Part shown: positions 11,583-24,240 of the stretch, in pieces
Position numbering within the stretch: position 1 is the stretch's first letter
How the letters are laid out: every line of letters begins with the position of its first letter
Source: Porphyra umbilicalis
Lineage: Eukaryota; Rhodophyta; Bangiophyceae; Bangiales; Bangiaceae
Reading direction: 5' to 3'
Assembly (NCBI GenBank): GCA_002049455.2
Contig: KV918903.1
Span: 62,001 to 126,000 of the forward strand
DNA: 64,000 bases
The notes under the pieces: generated by a model
The model's database searches: none
Seen by the model: only the letters and a program-made list of their open reading frames with translations
Told to the model about the DNA's origin: nothing
Position numbers and translations under genes: made by a program

Positions 11583-11590
11583 ATGTGAAC

Positions 11591-13596
11591 GGCAGGGTGC
11601 TTTGATGTTGTTTTTCTCTGGAAACCGAACGTAAGTGTACGATTATAGGTAGCGACCAAGAAGAGGCATTCGCGCACCTCTGCGCGTGGCAGGTAAATCT
11701 GGCCATCCAATGAATCAGTTGGCAAATCCGCATCCTGACAATTCACTGTGGCGAGGCCTGCACCCCCGTACAGCAGAGCGAGTCCTGAAGTGAGACGAGA
11801 CGCATCCCATCCAGCAGCCATCCGGTGCAATGAGGTGCCAGTGAAGGTTAGTCTGAGTGCATGCTGACTGATGCAGAAACAGAGTGGGGACAGGACCTGA
11901 AACTGTGAGGACACGCGGGACGAGGTTGTGGGACCCGTACGGGACAGAGGACAAGACGAATGCCCAGGGGGCATGCGCAGGACCATTTTGCGTTGCTTCT
12001 TATGTGCTACAGCCATTGTAGTAGGCGGGCTGAGGATTCGTCTGGTGGTGGTAGAAACCGGAAGAGAAGTCTTGCCCAAACCAGCCGCACGCGTCTCGCC
12101 ACGTCCAGGCTCTACTGATGGCAGTCTCAGTGCGTATCCAGTGGTACGGGGGGAAGAGGAACATGCGACCGGTTTTCAGACGGATGCGTAAGGTGAATTC
12201 CAGCAGAACGACTGCTGTAGGCTTGGGCTCTGGGCTGCAGGTGGGGCGCGTAAAAGGACACACGCGCCGCACTGGCAGCGGGCGGCTGTTTAGCACAGCG
12301 GCAGACGGCAGTCCAGCGCCACGCAAGACCAGAACGGCAATGGGCGGGAAGCCACGGAGGGACACTGCTGGGGACCGGTGGGACGCTCTCGAACATAGAA
12401 CGGCTGAACAGGACGAAGCCGCACGAGCGCACACGCGTCGAGCAGGGACAGGGCTTGGACTAGGGTTACGCATCGCCCCCCCCCCCCCCTTCCAACGGCT
12501 GCGGATCAGGGAGTAAGGTAAAGCTCGCCCACACCCTCTCCAACAGGCCAGAAACGGCGTTTCCGCTGACAGAGGCAAAAAGACGACCCAGACGACAAAA
12601 GGCAAATGCATCGCAAAATCAATGCCTTGCAGATGCGACTCGAAACGAACATGAGCCATTATTGTTATATACATGCAGAGTGTTTCATTGAATTGGAAAA
12701 AGGACCTGCAGAAAGCGTGTGCTGTACTCTTCAGATGCCTGGGGAAAAGATCTTGTCGAGAATAGGCGCAATAATGCAAAACTGTAATGCACATGTGCGT
12801 GATACAAACGGGGTTGGAGGTCATTTTCGAAGTGCGTCGCTTTCGTGGCTCGGTCGACGACGCTCAGCTGTCGGGTGCAAGGAGTGCAGTACCTCTGTTG
12901 GTCGAGATGAATCGGCCGGGTCGTCGGCATTCGTTTGCCTTTTGGCATTTGCTCAAACTCAGATTTGCTATCAGCGACCAATCTTCTTTTACGTTTCGAT
13001 GCATGCTTTCATTTCAGATTGACGTACTCCCCATCGATTTTGCTTGGTTTGTAAAAGATGCCGCTCTTTCTGCGGGATGACGCTGAAACGAGTGCATCAA
13101 AGCTAGCACTCGCATGATCCAGCTCGACACGGATCGTGGAAGCGGTATGGCTCTAATATGTTGAATGGCGAAGAAGGTAAGAGGTGCTGAATCTGTTAAA
13201 AAAGTCGATCTTGACAGATGTTCTGGAATGCACTGTGAAAAGCTCACTGGGAGTCACTGTATCCTGCTTTTCCATGCCGCGCGGCCTTTTTTCGAACGAC
13301 CCGAGGACGCGTCCAGATCCGCCCCACTGAGCCTCCCACCCCACCCCAAACGACCTCTTTGCAAGCCAATCTGGCAAAGCAAAGACTCCCCCGCCCGCCC
13401 CCTCCTGCGCGGAACCGTCTTCTTGCCCGCTCGCCTGGCCGTCTCGCTCGGGTGGGTGCGTTTCCAGTTACGTGCTTGGTGTTGCGCTCTCCGCCCCCCT
13501 TTCGTCGACCTTCCCCCCTTTTTTCAATTCTGGTGTCGTACCGACCCCCCATCTCTCGTCCGGCACTGGTGCGGCTGGTCCTACCAGGGCGCCGTG
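11591..13596. other. No recognisable gene; several weak open frames
   Basis: Minus-strand frames at 11549-12079 and 12000-12824 and plus-strand frames at 12118-12516 and 12606-13080 show no family motif. The first of them starts inside the flank of the hAT element. A C13 run lies near 12478-12489. The region 13240-13590 is C-rich and precedes the helicase gene, so it may contain its promoter and 5' leader. Confidence 0.35.
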
Positions 13597-16342
13597 ATGG
13601 CCTCCCGACTGGCCGCTGTTGCTCAGCTTCCTCTCCCCGCGGTGAATACGCCCCTCACCTTCATCTTGCTCCGCACTTCCGACAGCGACGGCATTGCCCA
13701 ATGGCTGTTGAGCATGGATCCCAGGACGTTGCTGGCGTGTCCCTTCTTTGCCTCGTCCGAGCCTGCAACATGCTGTCTCACGGACCCGTGCGCCATCGAC
13801 GCAGTGGTGTTGGGCGGTGTTCGTCGTGGTGCCTTCTTTACCTCCACGCCCGCACGCTCCGCTTGTTGGCTTGCGCTGATCAGCTGTGGCTGCAGGACCT
13901 GTTTTGAGGTCGACACGGCGGGTGTGGGGGGTGTCGTGCAGGCGCTCCAGGCGCCCTCGTCGCCACTATGGGTTGCGGCAAGATTCGCCGCTGCCTCGGA
14001 TGCCTACAAGTGGCTGGCTGGTCAGCCTGCCCAGACTTTGCTGGAAGTGCTGGCCTGTACCGTTGCCGCATGTGATCTCCCGGTCGAGCCGCCGCGGCTC
14101 CGGGCTCCCCCCGAGGTACGCGCCATCGATAAAGGAGCGCAGGGGGGGCGTTCGACTCTGGCCTTTTCGGGCACATTTGCTGATGCGGCCGTGAAGTGCC
14201 CCCGATTGGCGACCGCGTCGCTATCTGGCAGTGACGCTCGGTCGGCGAGGTCGTCAACGTCTCACGGCCGTGCACGAGTCTTGGGCTCGTCGGATGGTTG
14301 CTGTAAGGCTGGTCTCTCCGAGGCACCGGCCTCAAGCAGCGGTCTCGTGCGGTCCAGCTTTGGCTCCTCGCGCTGCTCGACGGGATTTGACGTGTCGACT
14401 CGTCTGCGGTCGTCTCCCTGTTCATTTACTGTCGGCGGTGTCTCATCTTCTGGTCGCCGTGCGGCAGACGGTGGAGGCGGGCGTCTTCCTGGTCAAGGCG
14501 CCTGTGACGCGACAGCAGTCAGAAAGGCACACACACACCCCGGGTCGGGCGTCAAGCGTACGCGTCTCTGCGAGGAGTACGGGCCGTCGGCGGCGATGAA
14601 TCCGGCGGGGGTTGTTCGCGACGGCCAGGGGCCGGTGTTTACGTTTGGCACAACTCGCAATATGATGCACAAGTCGCTTGAGAATTGGGAAAACCAAGTC
14701 GTGGAGGAGGCGTTGCGACGCGACGCGGCTCTTCGGGAACAACGAAGGGAACTGGACAACGACGGGGGGGCCGGCAACTTATGCAAGCATGTCGTCGTGG
14801 ACTCTCGTCAAGCGGGTGGGATTGGCGGTCGACTCGCTACACCGACTACGGTCGAGCCCGACACTGGGCATGATTGTGCGTTGGCCCGCGTTCTCGACCT
14901 CCGGCCAGATGACACCCGGGAGCCCCCGACGAGCGAGATGACACGGATAGCGGTGGACCAGTCCTGGACTTTTGCCTCGGGCGATTTTACGAGCGGGAGA
15001 GTAACCCGTTCGTGAGCGGTGCACCGGGAGTGGGCAAGTCGGCATTTTTGCGGGGCTTTGCCGGTTTTTTGCGCAACCGGATGACCCGTGTTGGAGCCGT
15101 CGTGATCGTAGCGCCGACTGGGAGCGCGGCCAAGACAGCAAAGGGCGTGACATACGACTCCTTCTTCGGGTTGGTCAAGCAGTACAAGATGGAGTTGGCG
15201 GACCCTGTCGCGGAAGCGTCACGTATGCTGGAGCTGGAGCGGTGGAGGCCAATCAAGCAGCGTCTCGCCAAGGTGGAGGTACCTATTCTGGATAAGGTCT
15301 CCACGGTGTGTGCGGACAACTTGGACGCAAGGTACGAGCTGCTGCGGCAGTCGCGCGGGCGGCACGCGCCCCCCGTCACCATCTACGCGTTTGGCGAATT
15401 TTGCAGCTGAGCCCGCCTTTGGGTGAGATGGCCTTCACCACGCGGGGCTAGCGTCCCGTCTTTGGCGCCGCCTTCATGAAGTTGACACGCGTTCGCCGCC
15501 AATGCCAGCCAGACTTTGTCGCCGCCCTCCGCGACGCACGACTTGGGCAAGTCACCTCGGCGGTACGGACGCTGGTGCGGGAGTGCACGGTGTCGGATGA
15601 GCAGTATGACCAGCTGGAGAGCACGATGTTGCATCTCATGCCTCGTCACGTGGACGTCGCGGCTCCCAGCCACACGTGCCTGACGCGGCTTTGCCGGAGC
15701 CGGCGGCCTGCGGACTTCATCGCTGATGATGGGGTCAAGCTCGACCCCAACCGGCAATGCACGGGGCTCGAGACGGACCTCGCCACTGTGCCCACCCACT
15801 CCCGCGACGCCGCTCTGCTCGATTGTGTGGCCCTCTTTGTGGTTCAACATTGCCGCCATGTCCGGGTCATGCTCGTCACCAACCATCTTCTTGGCCTGCG
15901 GCTCTTCCACCGCAGTATCGGCCGAGTGGTCGACTACGACTCCGCTGACGGCGCTCGGGTCGTGCAGTTTGAGAACCAAGAGGTTATGTCCAGGTCGCAG
16001 GCGGGGGTGCACGGAGTGCGGACTGCTGGCGCCGATTGTATTGAGGTCCTTTGCCCGCCTGTTGACTCGGAGGCGCGTATTTTCTCTCGGCCGGGTGTCC
16101 TCGCTGTGCGGCGTCAGGTCCCTTTCGTGCTGCGGTGGGCGCCTACTGTGCACCGGTCGCAGAACTTGACATTTTCAGGGGCGGTGATTGCCGTAGAAGA
16201 GGAATTTGGGGCGGGAATGGTGCTCACGGCGACGAGCCGCGTCGCTGACAAGAGGCGCATGTACGGTCGAAATTTTCCCGGCAATCGCTTGTTGGCCGTC
16301 CATGCCGCATTGCAGTTTTACCCGGAGAGCCCACGATTGTAG
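13597..16342 (+). pseudogene. PIF1-family DNA helicase, decayed
   Basis: The likely start is ATG 13597 (MASRLAAVAQLPLP), inside a frame open from 13165 to 15015. The N-terminal 450 residues are unrecognised and end in a probable coiled coil (KSLENWENQVVEEALRRDAA). The helicase core follows in another frame. Walker A is GAPGVGKSAF (15018 onward). Motif II is ILDKVS at about 15285-15302, where the family has D-E, so Lys replaces the catalytic Glu. Motif III reads GEF then QLSPP after a frameshift near 15404, and a TAG lies near 15449. Late motifs are HRSQNLTFSGAV (about 16152) and TATSRV (about 16232). PIF1 helicases are 5'-3' DNA helicases; transposons such as Helitrons also carry them, but I see no Rep or HUH domain. 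The two frameshifts, the stop and the altered motif II make it a relic. It lies 3 kb downstream of the KDZ/Ulp1 gene on the same strand. Confidence 0.8.
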
Positions 16343-16431
16343 CCGTGAATTCAAAGCCGATGAACAGGCACGCAACTCTTATCCTTATCGGGAAGCACTG
16401 CTTAGAAGTGATGCAGTAGAGGCATGAGCGT

Positions 16432-18824
16432 TTATGCTTGACCGCCCTTTTCGTCTTCATCCATCATTGCCACATCCGTGTCAGAGTCTGAATGAGAGGG
16501 AGCAAGAGTATTGGAGGCAGGGTGAACACCTGGCACGGGGCGTGATGGAGATGCAGAGGGAAAACGCACAGCAACAAGATCCTCAGCAATGTGTGTCGCT
16601 TCGTGCACCGTTGCTGAAACCCGCTCTAAACCTGCCCGACGTGGCGAACGAGACGGAGGAAAAGATGACGCACCCGGCGGGGCGAGGCTAGCGCCATCAA
16701 TTTTGCCAAACAGTGGCGTGCCCTGCGGCACAAGTGAACCTCCAGGCACCAACGGAAACGATGAACAAGGAGAGGACCTAGGCAACGTCGTGGGTCGTGA
16801 ACTACTTCCGTCGGGGAGCGAGGAGACCTGCGAAACATCGGGCGGCCCACCCACCACGGCGGCAACGGGAGAGTGCACGACTTGAGCGTGAAGTGGAAAA
16901 CGAAGTACGCCACATGGTGCCGCCGTCACTTGGCTCAAGTCGTCAACATCCACGTCAGCAGGGGTGGCAACACACCCTACAGGAGCCGTGCCCTTGACCG
17001 AGGCACCATGCGCCTTGACAACATTGGGGCACTTCTCGCGGCTACCAGCGGGCGGACGGGCGTCGTGGACTGAAAGGGGCTCAATAGGCGGTCGCGAATG
17101 GCGCTCCCGGCGCCGCGCTTCGATCCGACGTGCGCGGTTGGCACCTGCCGTCCCGGCCTTGTCCATGGCAAGCAGTGTGTTCACCTCCGCTTGCCGCTCG
17201 TCCTCGATGTCCGCCAGTCACGCAGCGGCTTGTGATGACGCGGAAGCATCCAAAGAGCCACCAGCTGCAGCTTCGTCGCCACTTGTGCCCTTCAGCCCAA
17301 TGGTTTGCGACCCCCCAACATCAGAGGCCTCAAAGTCGTGACACGCGCCGGCAGCAATCGGCTGCTTGCGGAGGGCGGGCGCCCGACCTGACGCGGCCAG
17401 TTGCTTCAAGATGGTGGCAAACGTGGAGTCCCGGGTAGCGACGAGCAGGGTAGCGGCAATGGTGACGGCCAATTGACCTTCATCCCGGGCCCCACACGCT
17501 GCACCTCCACCACGCCGTCCAAGTTGCCCTTCTTAAAGTTCTTTTGCAAGACGACCTTTTAACGCTTGATGGTGGGGTTGACGGCCGTCATGTCGATTTT
17601 GATTTTCCAGCGGGAAGTGAGCACCTGTCTTCCGGGGTGCGTGTGCCGCGACACCTATCCCTCGGGTGGCGAAACCGGCTCCGTCATGGCAGGGGAGCTT
17701 CACATCGGCCAGCGTTGGGTTAACAACTTCCGGACAGCCGGCCACTCGGTGGTGGCTTCTGCGGCCGACATGACGCCAAAGACGGCCTTCGAGGTCTGGC
17801 CGCTGTGCAGCCGCCCCAAGCAAAGGAGCCCGTCGACAAGGAGCAGTCTAATAACACCCTTGGCGTCGTCGCGCTGCAAGTAGGTCTCGAGCATGACGGT
17901 GACGACCTCGACCGACTCGATGGACGGCACAAGTTACGGCTGCTCGGAAGAAGAGAGAGAGGCGGGTGTGACAGGCGACACCAGCAGTACATCCGCAGTC
18001 GCCGACTTGTCCGCTGGAGCTTCACCTACTGGTCTCTGAGGAATAACCGAACCGCCCTTCTCGGGCACATCTGCACCTGCGGCACTGGGAGTTGGGTCTC
18101 GTCGTATCTCGAGGCCACCCGCCGGGATCCTGAAGTCGTCGCCCCCATCCTCGCCACCATGGGACGGCTTGTTCTGGGCTACCGCCTCCGCCGTCCCCGC
18201 TTGGCCTGGCGCACTCGCATCATAGGGACTTCCACGGCCTTCGCACTTAGTAGCAGCCTTGTCGTCGCGGTGCACCCGGCCACTAATGCGAACATCGTCT
18301 TCCCCGGCCAGAAGGGGGGCAGGTCCGGGCAGACAAGGGGCAGATCCCGCCGTCCCTAGTCGCTGCAGGATGGAGAAAGGAGCCTCCTAGAGTATCAAAA
18401 CATTGGCCTCGGCGATGGCCTCGAGCTCCTTGTAGCGGTAGGAAAACAAAAGCCCGTTGTTGATGACCCGACAGGCGCGGTCGTCCTTGTTGACGAAAAA
18501 TCCAATGCGGTCGTGAATGCGAATCCATCGATGGTGCGGTGAATCGAGCGGGTTCTCCCCCGCAACCATACGGCTAACGGCGCAGTGCAGGACAGCACCA
18601 GTGGGTGCGAGATGCTCGTCGAGCTTGGCGCCAATGTCGTAGAACTGCTGAGGCAGTCGGCCGAGAAAGGCCGTCTTCTGGTGATCTGTAGTCTTCAACG
18701 CCTCGAAGAAGTTGGAGAACTCCTCCTTGCCGTCATGCGGGGCGCCCGCGGAGGCCGTACCTCCCTCCATAATCTTGCAAGCAGTGCATCGAACAGAAGA
18801 ACGAGAAAAACGAACAGGACACAA
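16432..18824 (-). pseudogene. Unrecognised protein gene, decayed, convergent with the helicase
   Basis: The 5' part (18824-18387; probable ATG at 18770, MEGGTASAGAPHDG) encodes a helix-rich domain with EEFSNFFEALKTTDHQKTAF and HRWIRIHDRIGFFVNKDD. The middle part is scattered over several frames; one frame contains MPSIESVEVVTVMLETYLQR and then a Leu-rich helix. The 3' part (17184-16432, 250 codons) is a Pro/Ser/Val-rich low-complexity tail ending MMDEDEKGGQA. I read this as one gene with several frameshifts, or as a spliced gene. I do not recognise the family. Its 3' end meets the 3' end of the PIF1 helicase gene within 90 bp, a tail-to-tail layout seen in compact mobile elements as well as in compact host genomes. 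Confidence 0.45.
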
Positions 18825-19719
18825 GAACGGAAATTGTCAGCAGTCTGCTCAACAAGAGACGGCGCCGTCATCCCGCACATCACGCTCATCACATCACTGT
18901 CACGGCGAACGCAATCCCACGCACATGCGCCTAGAAACCACAAGGAGAGGAGGAAGCTCACGTACAGCTCAGGACGACTCGCAGCTTCCCGAGCAATGCC
19001 GAGCCAGACAACACGAGCACAGCCCGGTCGGTCCACAACGACACGCTCCCGAATGGTCGGCGGTCGGCAAAGCGGCCACATGCAATCAGCGTGCTGGACG
19101 CGGCCTCACCACCGTGGCCGTTAAAAGATCGACAACCGTTGCCGAACAGGAATTTTCCAGAGGAGGAAACTTCCCCACAGATGCTCCAACCGGCGGTGGA
19201 TGCACGCACCCTGCCGGCTTCCGCTACGCCAGTCCCTCCTCAAGGTCAACAATCGAAAGCACCTCCCCACTCGCCGCGCACGGGCGGCCAGTCCCCACAC
19301 TCCCCTGTCCAAGTGGTACACGTCGACACGTTCCCCGGTCGCTGGCAGGCGCAAGCGTACACCCCAATCGGCCGGACGTACCCGCGTACCTGACGCGCCT
19401 GGGAGAGCTCCACCGTGCCCATCGACGGCCAGGATGCGGTGCCATGACCGTGGACGCTTCGAAGCGCAGTCCGTGACGTCGTTCAGCGTGGTGGCGGACT
19501 GCGACGGCGAAGCGGTCCGCGTCTACCGTGGAATCGCGCCCGAGACAGTGGTTCGATTGCGCGCGCGGGTCGGCTGCCCCGGTCCGAAGATCGGTCCGGG
19601 TCCAACCTGCCGCGGGGCATATTTGGTCGCCGAATCCGCATGCCCAGCGATTGAGAGAAGCCGAAATCGATGTGATCACCGAACCGATTCTCAAAATCGC
19701 CCAGCACATCCGGTCCCCC
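18825..19719. other. No recognisable gene
   Basis: Several plus-strand frames cross this stretch (18712-19476, 19200-19808) with Arg/Ser/Pro-rich, low-information translations. No domain, splice pattern or repeat structure is convincing. Confidence 0.35.
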
Positions 19720-20215
19720 CCCCCCTCAGGGCGCGCGCGCAGCGCTCGCGCGCCTTCCCCCTTCCCCCCCCTCATTTCGCTCGGCAGTTTCCCACCAGTG
19801 TCATGTGAGACGGTGGACGGGCATTTCCTACCTCCCGCCGCGGTGCCCCATCCCTCTTCCCTAGCGCCGTGGCCCTGCCGCCCCCACGCCACCCCTGCTT
19901 CACCCCCACCGCCCAAGCCCACCCTTCCCTCCTCCATCACCCCTCCCCCATCGCTCCCCTCCGCATCCCCCCATACCTGATTTCCCACCCCCGCCGCACC
20001 GCATGACGTGCCCCCTACAGCCGTAGACAGCGATGCGCAGGGCGGGAGGCGAGACTACAGGGGGGGGAGGGGGGGGGTAAGTGCGGGGGGGGGGGGGTAG
20101 GTGGGCGGGGGGGGGGAGTACGTGAGGGGGGGGGGGGTAGGTGGGGGAGCGGCCGCAGGATCAGTGGCCGCGAGGGCGGTGGCGGGGGGGGGGGGGGGGG
20201 CGGGGACAGTCGGCG
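19720..20215. repeat. C-rich tract followed by G-rich tract with poly-G minisatellite
   Basis: The interval 19720-19985 is polypyrimidine with many C6-C9 runs. The interval 20055-20210 is G-rich, with runs of eight to fourteen G separated by TAAGTGC, TAGGTGGGC, AGTACGTGA and TAGGTGG spacers, a poly-G minisatellite. The G-rich strand has many G-quadruplex options; the C-rich part could form i-motifs. Frames through it encode only Gly or Pro runs. Confidence 0.8.
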
Positions 20216-21400
20216 GCAGCGCAGGATGGGGGGGAGGACGAAGGGCAGGGAGTGGGCAAAGAAAGCGTTTGCGAGGAGCTGAGGGTCGTCTGCCGTGCCC
20301 CCGCTTTACCGCCCCGCGCAGCCCTTTCTGGCCCTTTCAGAGTCCTGGGGCAGCCTTGCACGGCGGGGCGGTGCCAGCCAATCAGCTGCGATTTGCGTTG
20401 CAACATTGCTGGCGATCCGCACAAGGCCTGGCGTCCAGATCAACCTCGAACGCTGTCAGCCCGTGGTTCCTTTACCCACTGTGCACACACGTTTTTTTGT
20501 ACAGCCGTACTAAAATGCGCAGTAGGCGTTTTACAGGCGGATGGTACCAAATGTAGAGTGTGGCGCTGTTCGAACGTCTCACTCTGGTCGCTTGGTCGCA
20601 ATTCACAGAACAGCGCCCCTGCTGTGACATTTATGAGCCACAATCAGCTGGACGGTCTTCTGAGAGCAGCTCACACGCGCAGGTCCGATTGTCTCGCGGG
20701 GCGTCACTCATGTACGCGCCTGTATAGTGGGAGGCACCCCCCCACTTTTACAACCTCAATCTTCACGAAGGAAATCTGTAAAATGCGCAGAACCGCAATA
20801 GGGTGTCTGGTGTCGGCGTGGAGCTCTGTTTTGGAATGTTTACAATCGGATGGCTTTCCTTCTCGAGAGACCGGCACCATGGCACGTACTGCACATGAAT
20901 GCCATACGAGCCACTAGGTTTTCAGCCCCAGTCACGGACTCAATGGATACCATTCTTTGTGTGGTTGAGCGTACGGGGATACTGTTGGGATTTAATGAGC
21001 TTGCCGTACATGCCAAGCTAGCTGCAGCCATGCCTGCAGCCATCTGAAGCACAGCCGGGATGCTTGTTTGGTGCAGGTCCCTCGACTTGCTTTCCCTCCA
21101 TCCTGAATTCAATCAAGTCGAAGCAACAGGGAAAACGAAGTTCATTTACAATGACGTAAATCCCGTACACGTGGCTGAGCCGGCTTCTGAGCCAAAGCTT
21201 AAGCAACAAGGAACCGTGAATCGGCCTCTGGCGTCGACCGACGTCCCGCCGGCGTCACCATCGTTCGCCACCCCCTCGATCATTCTCCGATCTGCCGCAG
21301 GCTCCTCGGTACCGGCCGTGAGGCGGATGCTTTGTCGTGCAGCTGCTCAGAGTGATACAATTCAGTGGTGTGTTGTATCTGCGTGCCTCGTGGGTGCCGG
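20216..21400. other. No recognisable gene
   Basis: Plus-strand frames at 20141-20917 and 21060-21491 have no recognisable motif. Composition falls back to balanced after 20500. A run of eight C lies near 20738. Confidence 0.35.
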
Positions 21401-21614
21401 TGCGGGTCTCACGGACGTTCTGGGTTTTTGTATCATTGTACCGACCCACGTCTCGCGTTTCCTTGTTACTTGTCGATCTCTTTGCTTCTAGTTATTGGCT
21501 ACTTGCTTGCGGGTCTCGCGGACGTACTGATTTTTTGTGTCATTGTACGGACGCACGTCTCGCGCTTCCGTGTTGCTCGTCGATCTCTTTTCGTCTCGTG
21601 ATTGGCCACATATT
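21401..21614. repeat. Tandem duplication, 107-bp unit, two copies
   Basis: Copy 1 (21401-21507) and copy 2 (21508-21614) align end to end: TGCGGGTCTC / TGCGGGTCTC, CATTGTACCGACCCACGTCTC / CATTGTACGGACGCACGTCTC, and GTCGATCTCTTT in both. They differ by about 15-20%. An upstream partial unit may exist. No coding role is evident. Confidence 0.75.
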
Positions 21615-24240
21615 TATCTCTTTCTGGCGTTTCTGCGATCGACGCTGGTCAACTCGTTTCTATTTCATTGACGCTCTCACCAGGGCACGCGGGGGTCTAG
21701 CATGCGGTCGAGCCGGGGCGGTGTGACCTCTGCTTCAGTTTTTATTCTTGTTCCATTTTTCTGGCCTAGACTCTGCTTAACATGTCATGCAGTATTTGCA
21801 GAGGAAGCGCAGCCGAATGATAAGCGCATGAGACGAGACATAAACGGTCCCCCGTAACAATCCTGCGGACCGCCCTGCATGTAGCCGTAAATGGACATTT
21901 TGCCCACGTCAATTTGCGCGTCGGAAAAGCGCGTTGTCTGGTCTGTCAACTTTATAACATCCGAAGCGTCTCGAGGCGCTCAGAACGGCCATAGCCTTCC
22001 CTCAGCTCAGTCGCCGCTTCCCTGCTTGTCGCAAATTGTTGCGGCGTTAGCATCTTACGGAGAAGGCCTACCTGGATAATGACCATGTCGCTTACGCCAT
22101 AGGCATTGACGATCTCCCAGCAGTCAGCAGCCTGTGCAGCTGGCGAACAACAGCCACACATGCGGTGACGTGGTCGATTTTGATTGATGATTGGATCATG
22201 GAGACTCTTTGCCGTCATGGCTATTGGGTCCGCGTCGCTGTTGAAAACTGGAAATTTTATCTGCACCAACCTGTGGGTCATCCCGTGAAATATAAGCCAC
22301 CAACACCTTCGCCCTTGCTCGCAGTTCCTCTACAGTTCTTCCACATATCGACGTCCTTGCGGAGGGCCTTGCGGAGAAGGTTTCGGAGCTTTTTACAAGA
22401 AAAACGCGTTTGCGCGTGAACACACGATAAGCACCACTGCGCTGTCGTCAGTGCATGTATTGTTGTCTTCCCTAATTTGTGCCGATGGCGTCGATGTCAT
22501 GAGGGGTGATCATCTGTGCGAAGCTGCTTCTCAGCCACCCATTCAGCCGGACAAAGACGATTGACCAGTGGGCAGTTGACGTGCTCTCAAAGTGTCGTGA
22601 TGCTTACAAATACTTAGAACAAGGGACTTGCTCTCCGTTTCAGAGGTGACATTCTGCGTTCGGGATCTGACGGGAGGTTGTATCTAAAAAACGCACCCCG
22701 TCGATTCGACGTATAGGTGGGCTACAATCGACGGGGAGGGCTCTCAGGCGTCTTATCCGTCGCGCGCCCCTGGCGCCCCCGAAGTAGGGAAGTCGTGCGG
22801 AACCCTAACGAGGAGTGCCCCAGTGACAAATCAGGATAATCCTGGACGTGACGAAACGATGGCTCTCCGATGGATGTGAACGTCATAAGACAGAGTATGA
22901 CAGCGGGCCCCAGCATGTTCTGCCGCGCCACAGTTACTGGCAGGGTGTGCCCCTCCTCTGAGACTGCCCTTCCCCGACGCCAGCTTCCCTACACGAGACA
23001 CCTCGCCGCCGGCCGCCTCCCCCGCCGCTCGCAGCCACCCCTCTACGGGCGCCGCCCCCGCCCCTTTCCGCGCCCCCCGCCCCTGGGCGCGCTTCGCGCC
23101 GCTGGTGCCGCCCCCGCCGCGGGCCGTCTTCTCCCCGTATGTCGCCTCCCCTGACGCTGCCGCCCCCCCCGCCACTGGCCGCTGTCCCAGAGGGCAGTCG
23201 GTTGCAGCGACCCCGGTGCGTCTGCGGGCTGCCTTAGGGAGGGCCTTCGGTGTCGGGTGGCAGGTGTTGGGGTTGGTCGGTCGCGGCCATTGATTATGTT
23301 TGACGAGGCAGAAAATGTGGGGGGAGGCAGCGGCGGCGGGGGAAAGCGTCGGCGATGCTGGAGAGCAACAACGGGGAGGGGGTGCAGCGAATGTCTGGGG
23401 AGGCAACAAGGGCCGAGATATGCATCAGAGATGGGGAAGGTAGCGGCGGTGTGGGAAAGCAACGGCTATTGGGGAATGGGCGGGGGACATGAGAATGAGC
23501 GTGGTTGTGGGCAAGGTCGCGTCGGTACGAAGTGAAAGAGACGGGAAATGGGAGAAAGAGGGAGATAAACCCTTCTGACAGTGTTTCAGACATAGTGTAT
23601 GAGACAGAGAGGCACTGAAGACGGCAGTTGTAGCCCTCCTGGCAACCAGCTGAGAGGGGAAAGGAGGAAGAGGAGAGTGCAGACGGCTCCACCATGCAGC
23701 GTGAATGGACCCTCTTTGACAGTGCTTCATATCCAGTGTACTACGCAGATCGATACTGACACTGTCCAATCCCATGGATCATGTATTTTCTCTAACACTG
23801 TTCACACCGGTGGGCTGCGACACTGCGCTTCTCTTGCTGCAGATACATGTTCTGCATCTTTTCTTGCAAAGAAAAAAACGGTGCGCACGTCCTACAGCAC
23901 TCTCTGCAAATTCTTTTCAATGTGTTTTTTAGAGACCTAACGGTTTGGTCACCACCGCGTCACTCGCTTTCATCTGGTCCAAGAAGGAGAAGCATGCTGG
24001 TCAACTCTCTGTGTGTGATGGCTTTCATACGATCCACACACTCAGTCGAGACTGAAAAGTCACATCAGGGCGGTCCGAGGATGCCCATGGCACGTAGGGT
24101 CCCTTCTGCCAACCGAGCCACTTTATAATCGGTTGTACTAGTTGCCTGCGGAGGGATCTTGCTGCCAAAGCACCCTAGTGCCTGAACTACCAACAGCATC
24201 ATTTGATGCGATTCTGTGCGGTAAACCTCCTGTCCTCTGG
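21615..24240. other. Gene-poor region
   Basis: A+T-richer DNA with no convincing gene. The interval 22870-23410 is GC-rich and open in several frames on both strands with Ala/Arg/Pro-rich translations and no domain. A small stem, CCCCGTCGAT with its complement, lies at about 22697-22738. A degenerate direct repeat (GACAGTGTTTCAGACATAGTG and GACAGTGCTTCATATCCAGTG) lies near 23577 and 23717. Confidence 0.35.

Noticed and set aside
13597-16342. PIF1 gene as part of a Helitron
   Set aside because: No Rep/HUH domain, no TC...CTRR ends and no 3' hairpin seen; the upstream 450 residues do not look like a Rep protein.
2298-18824. Polinton or other capsid-bearing element
   Set aside because: No DNA polymerase B, packaging ATPase, capsid or retroviral-type integrase motif; the transposase is clearly KDZ.
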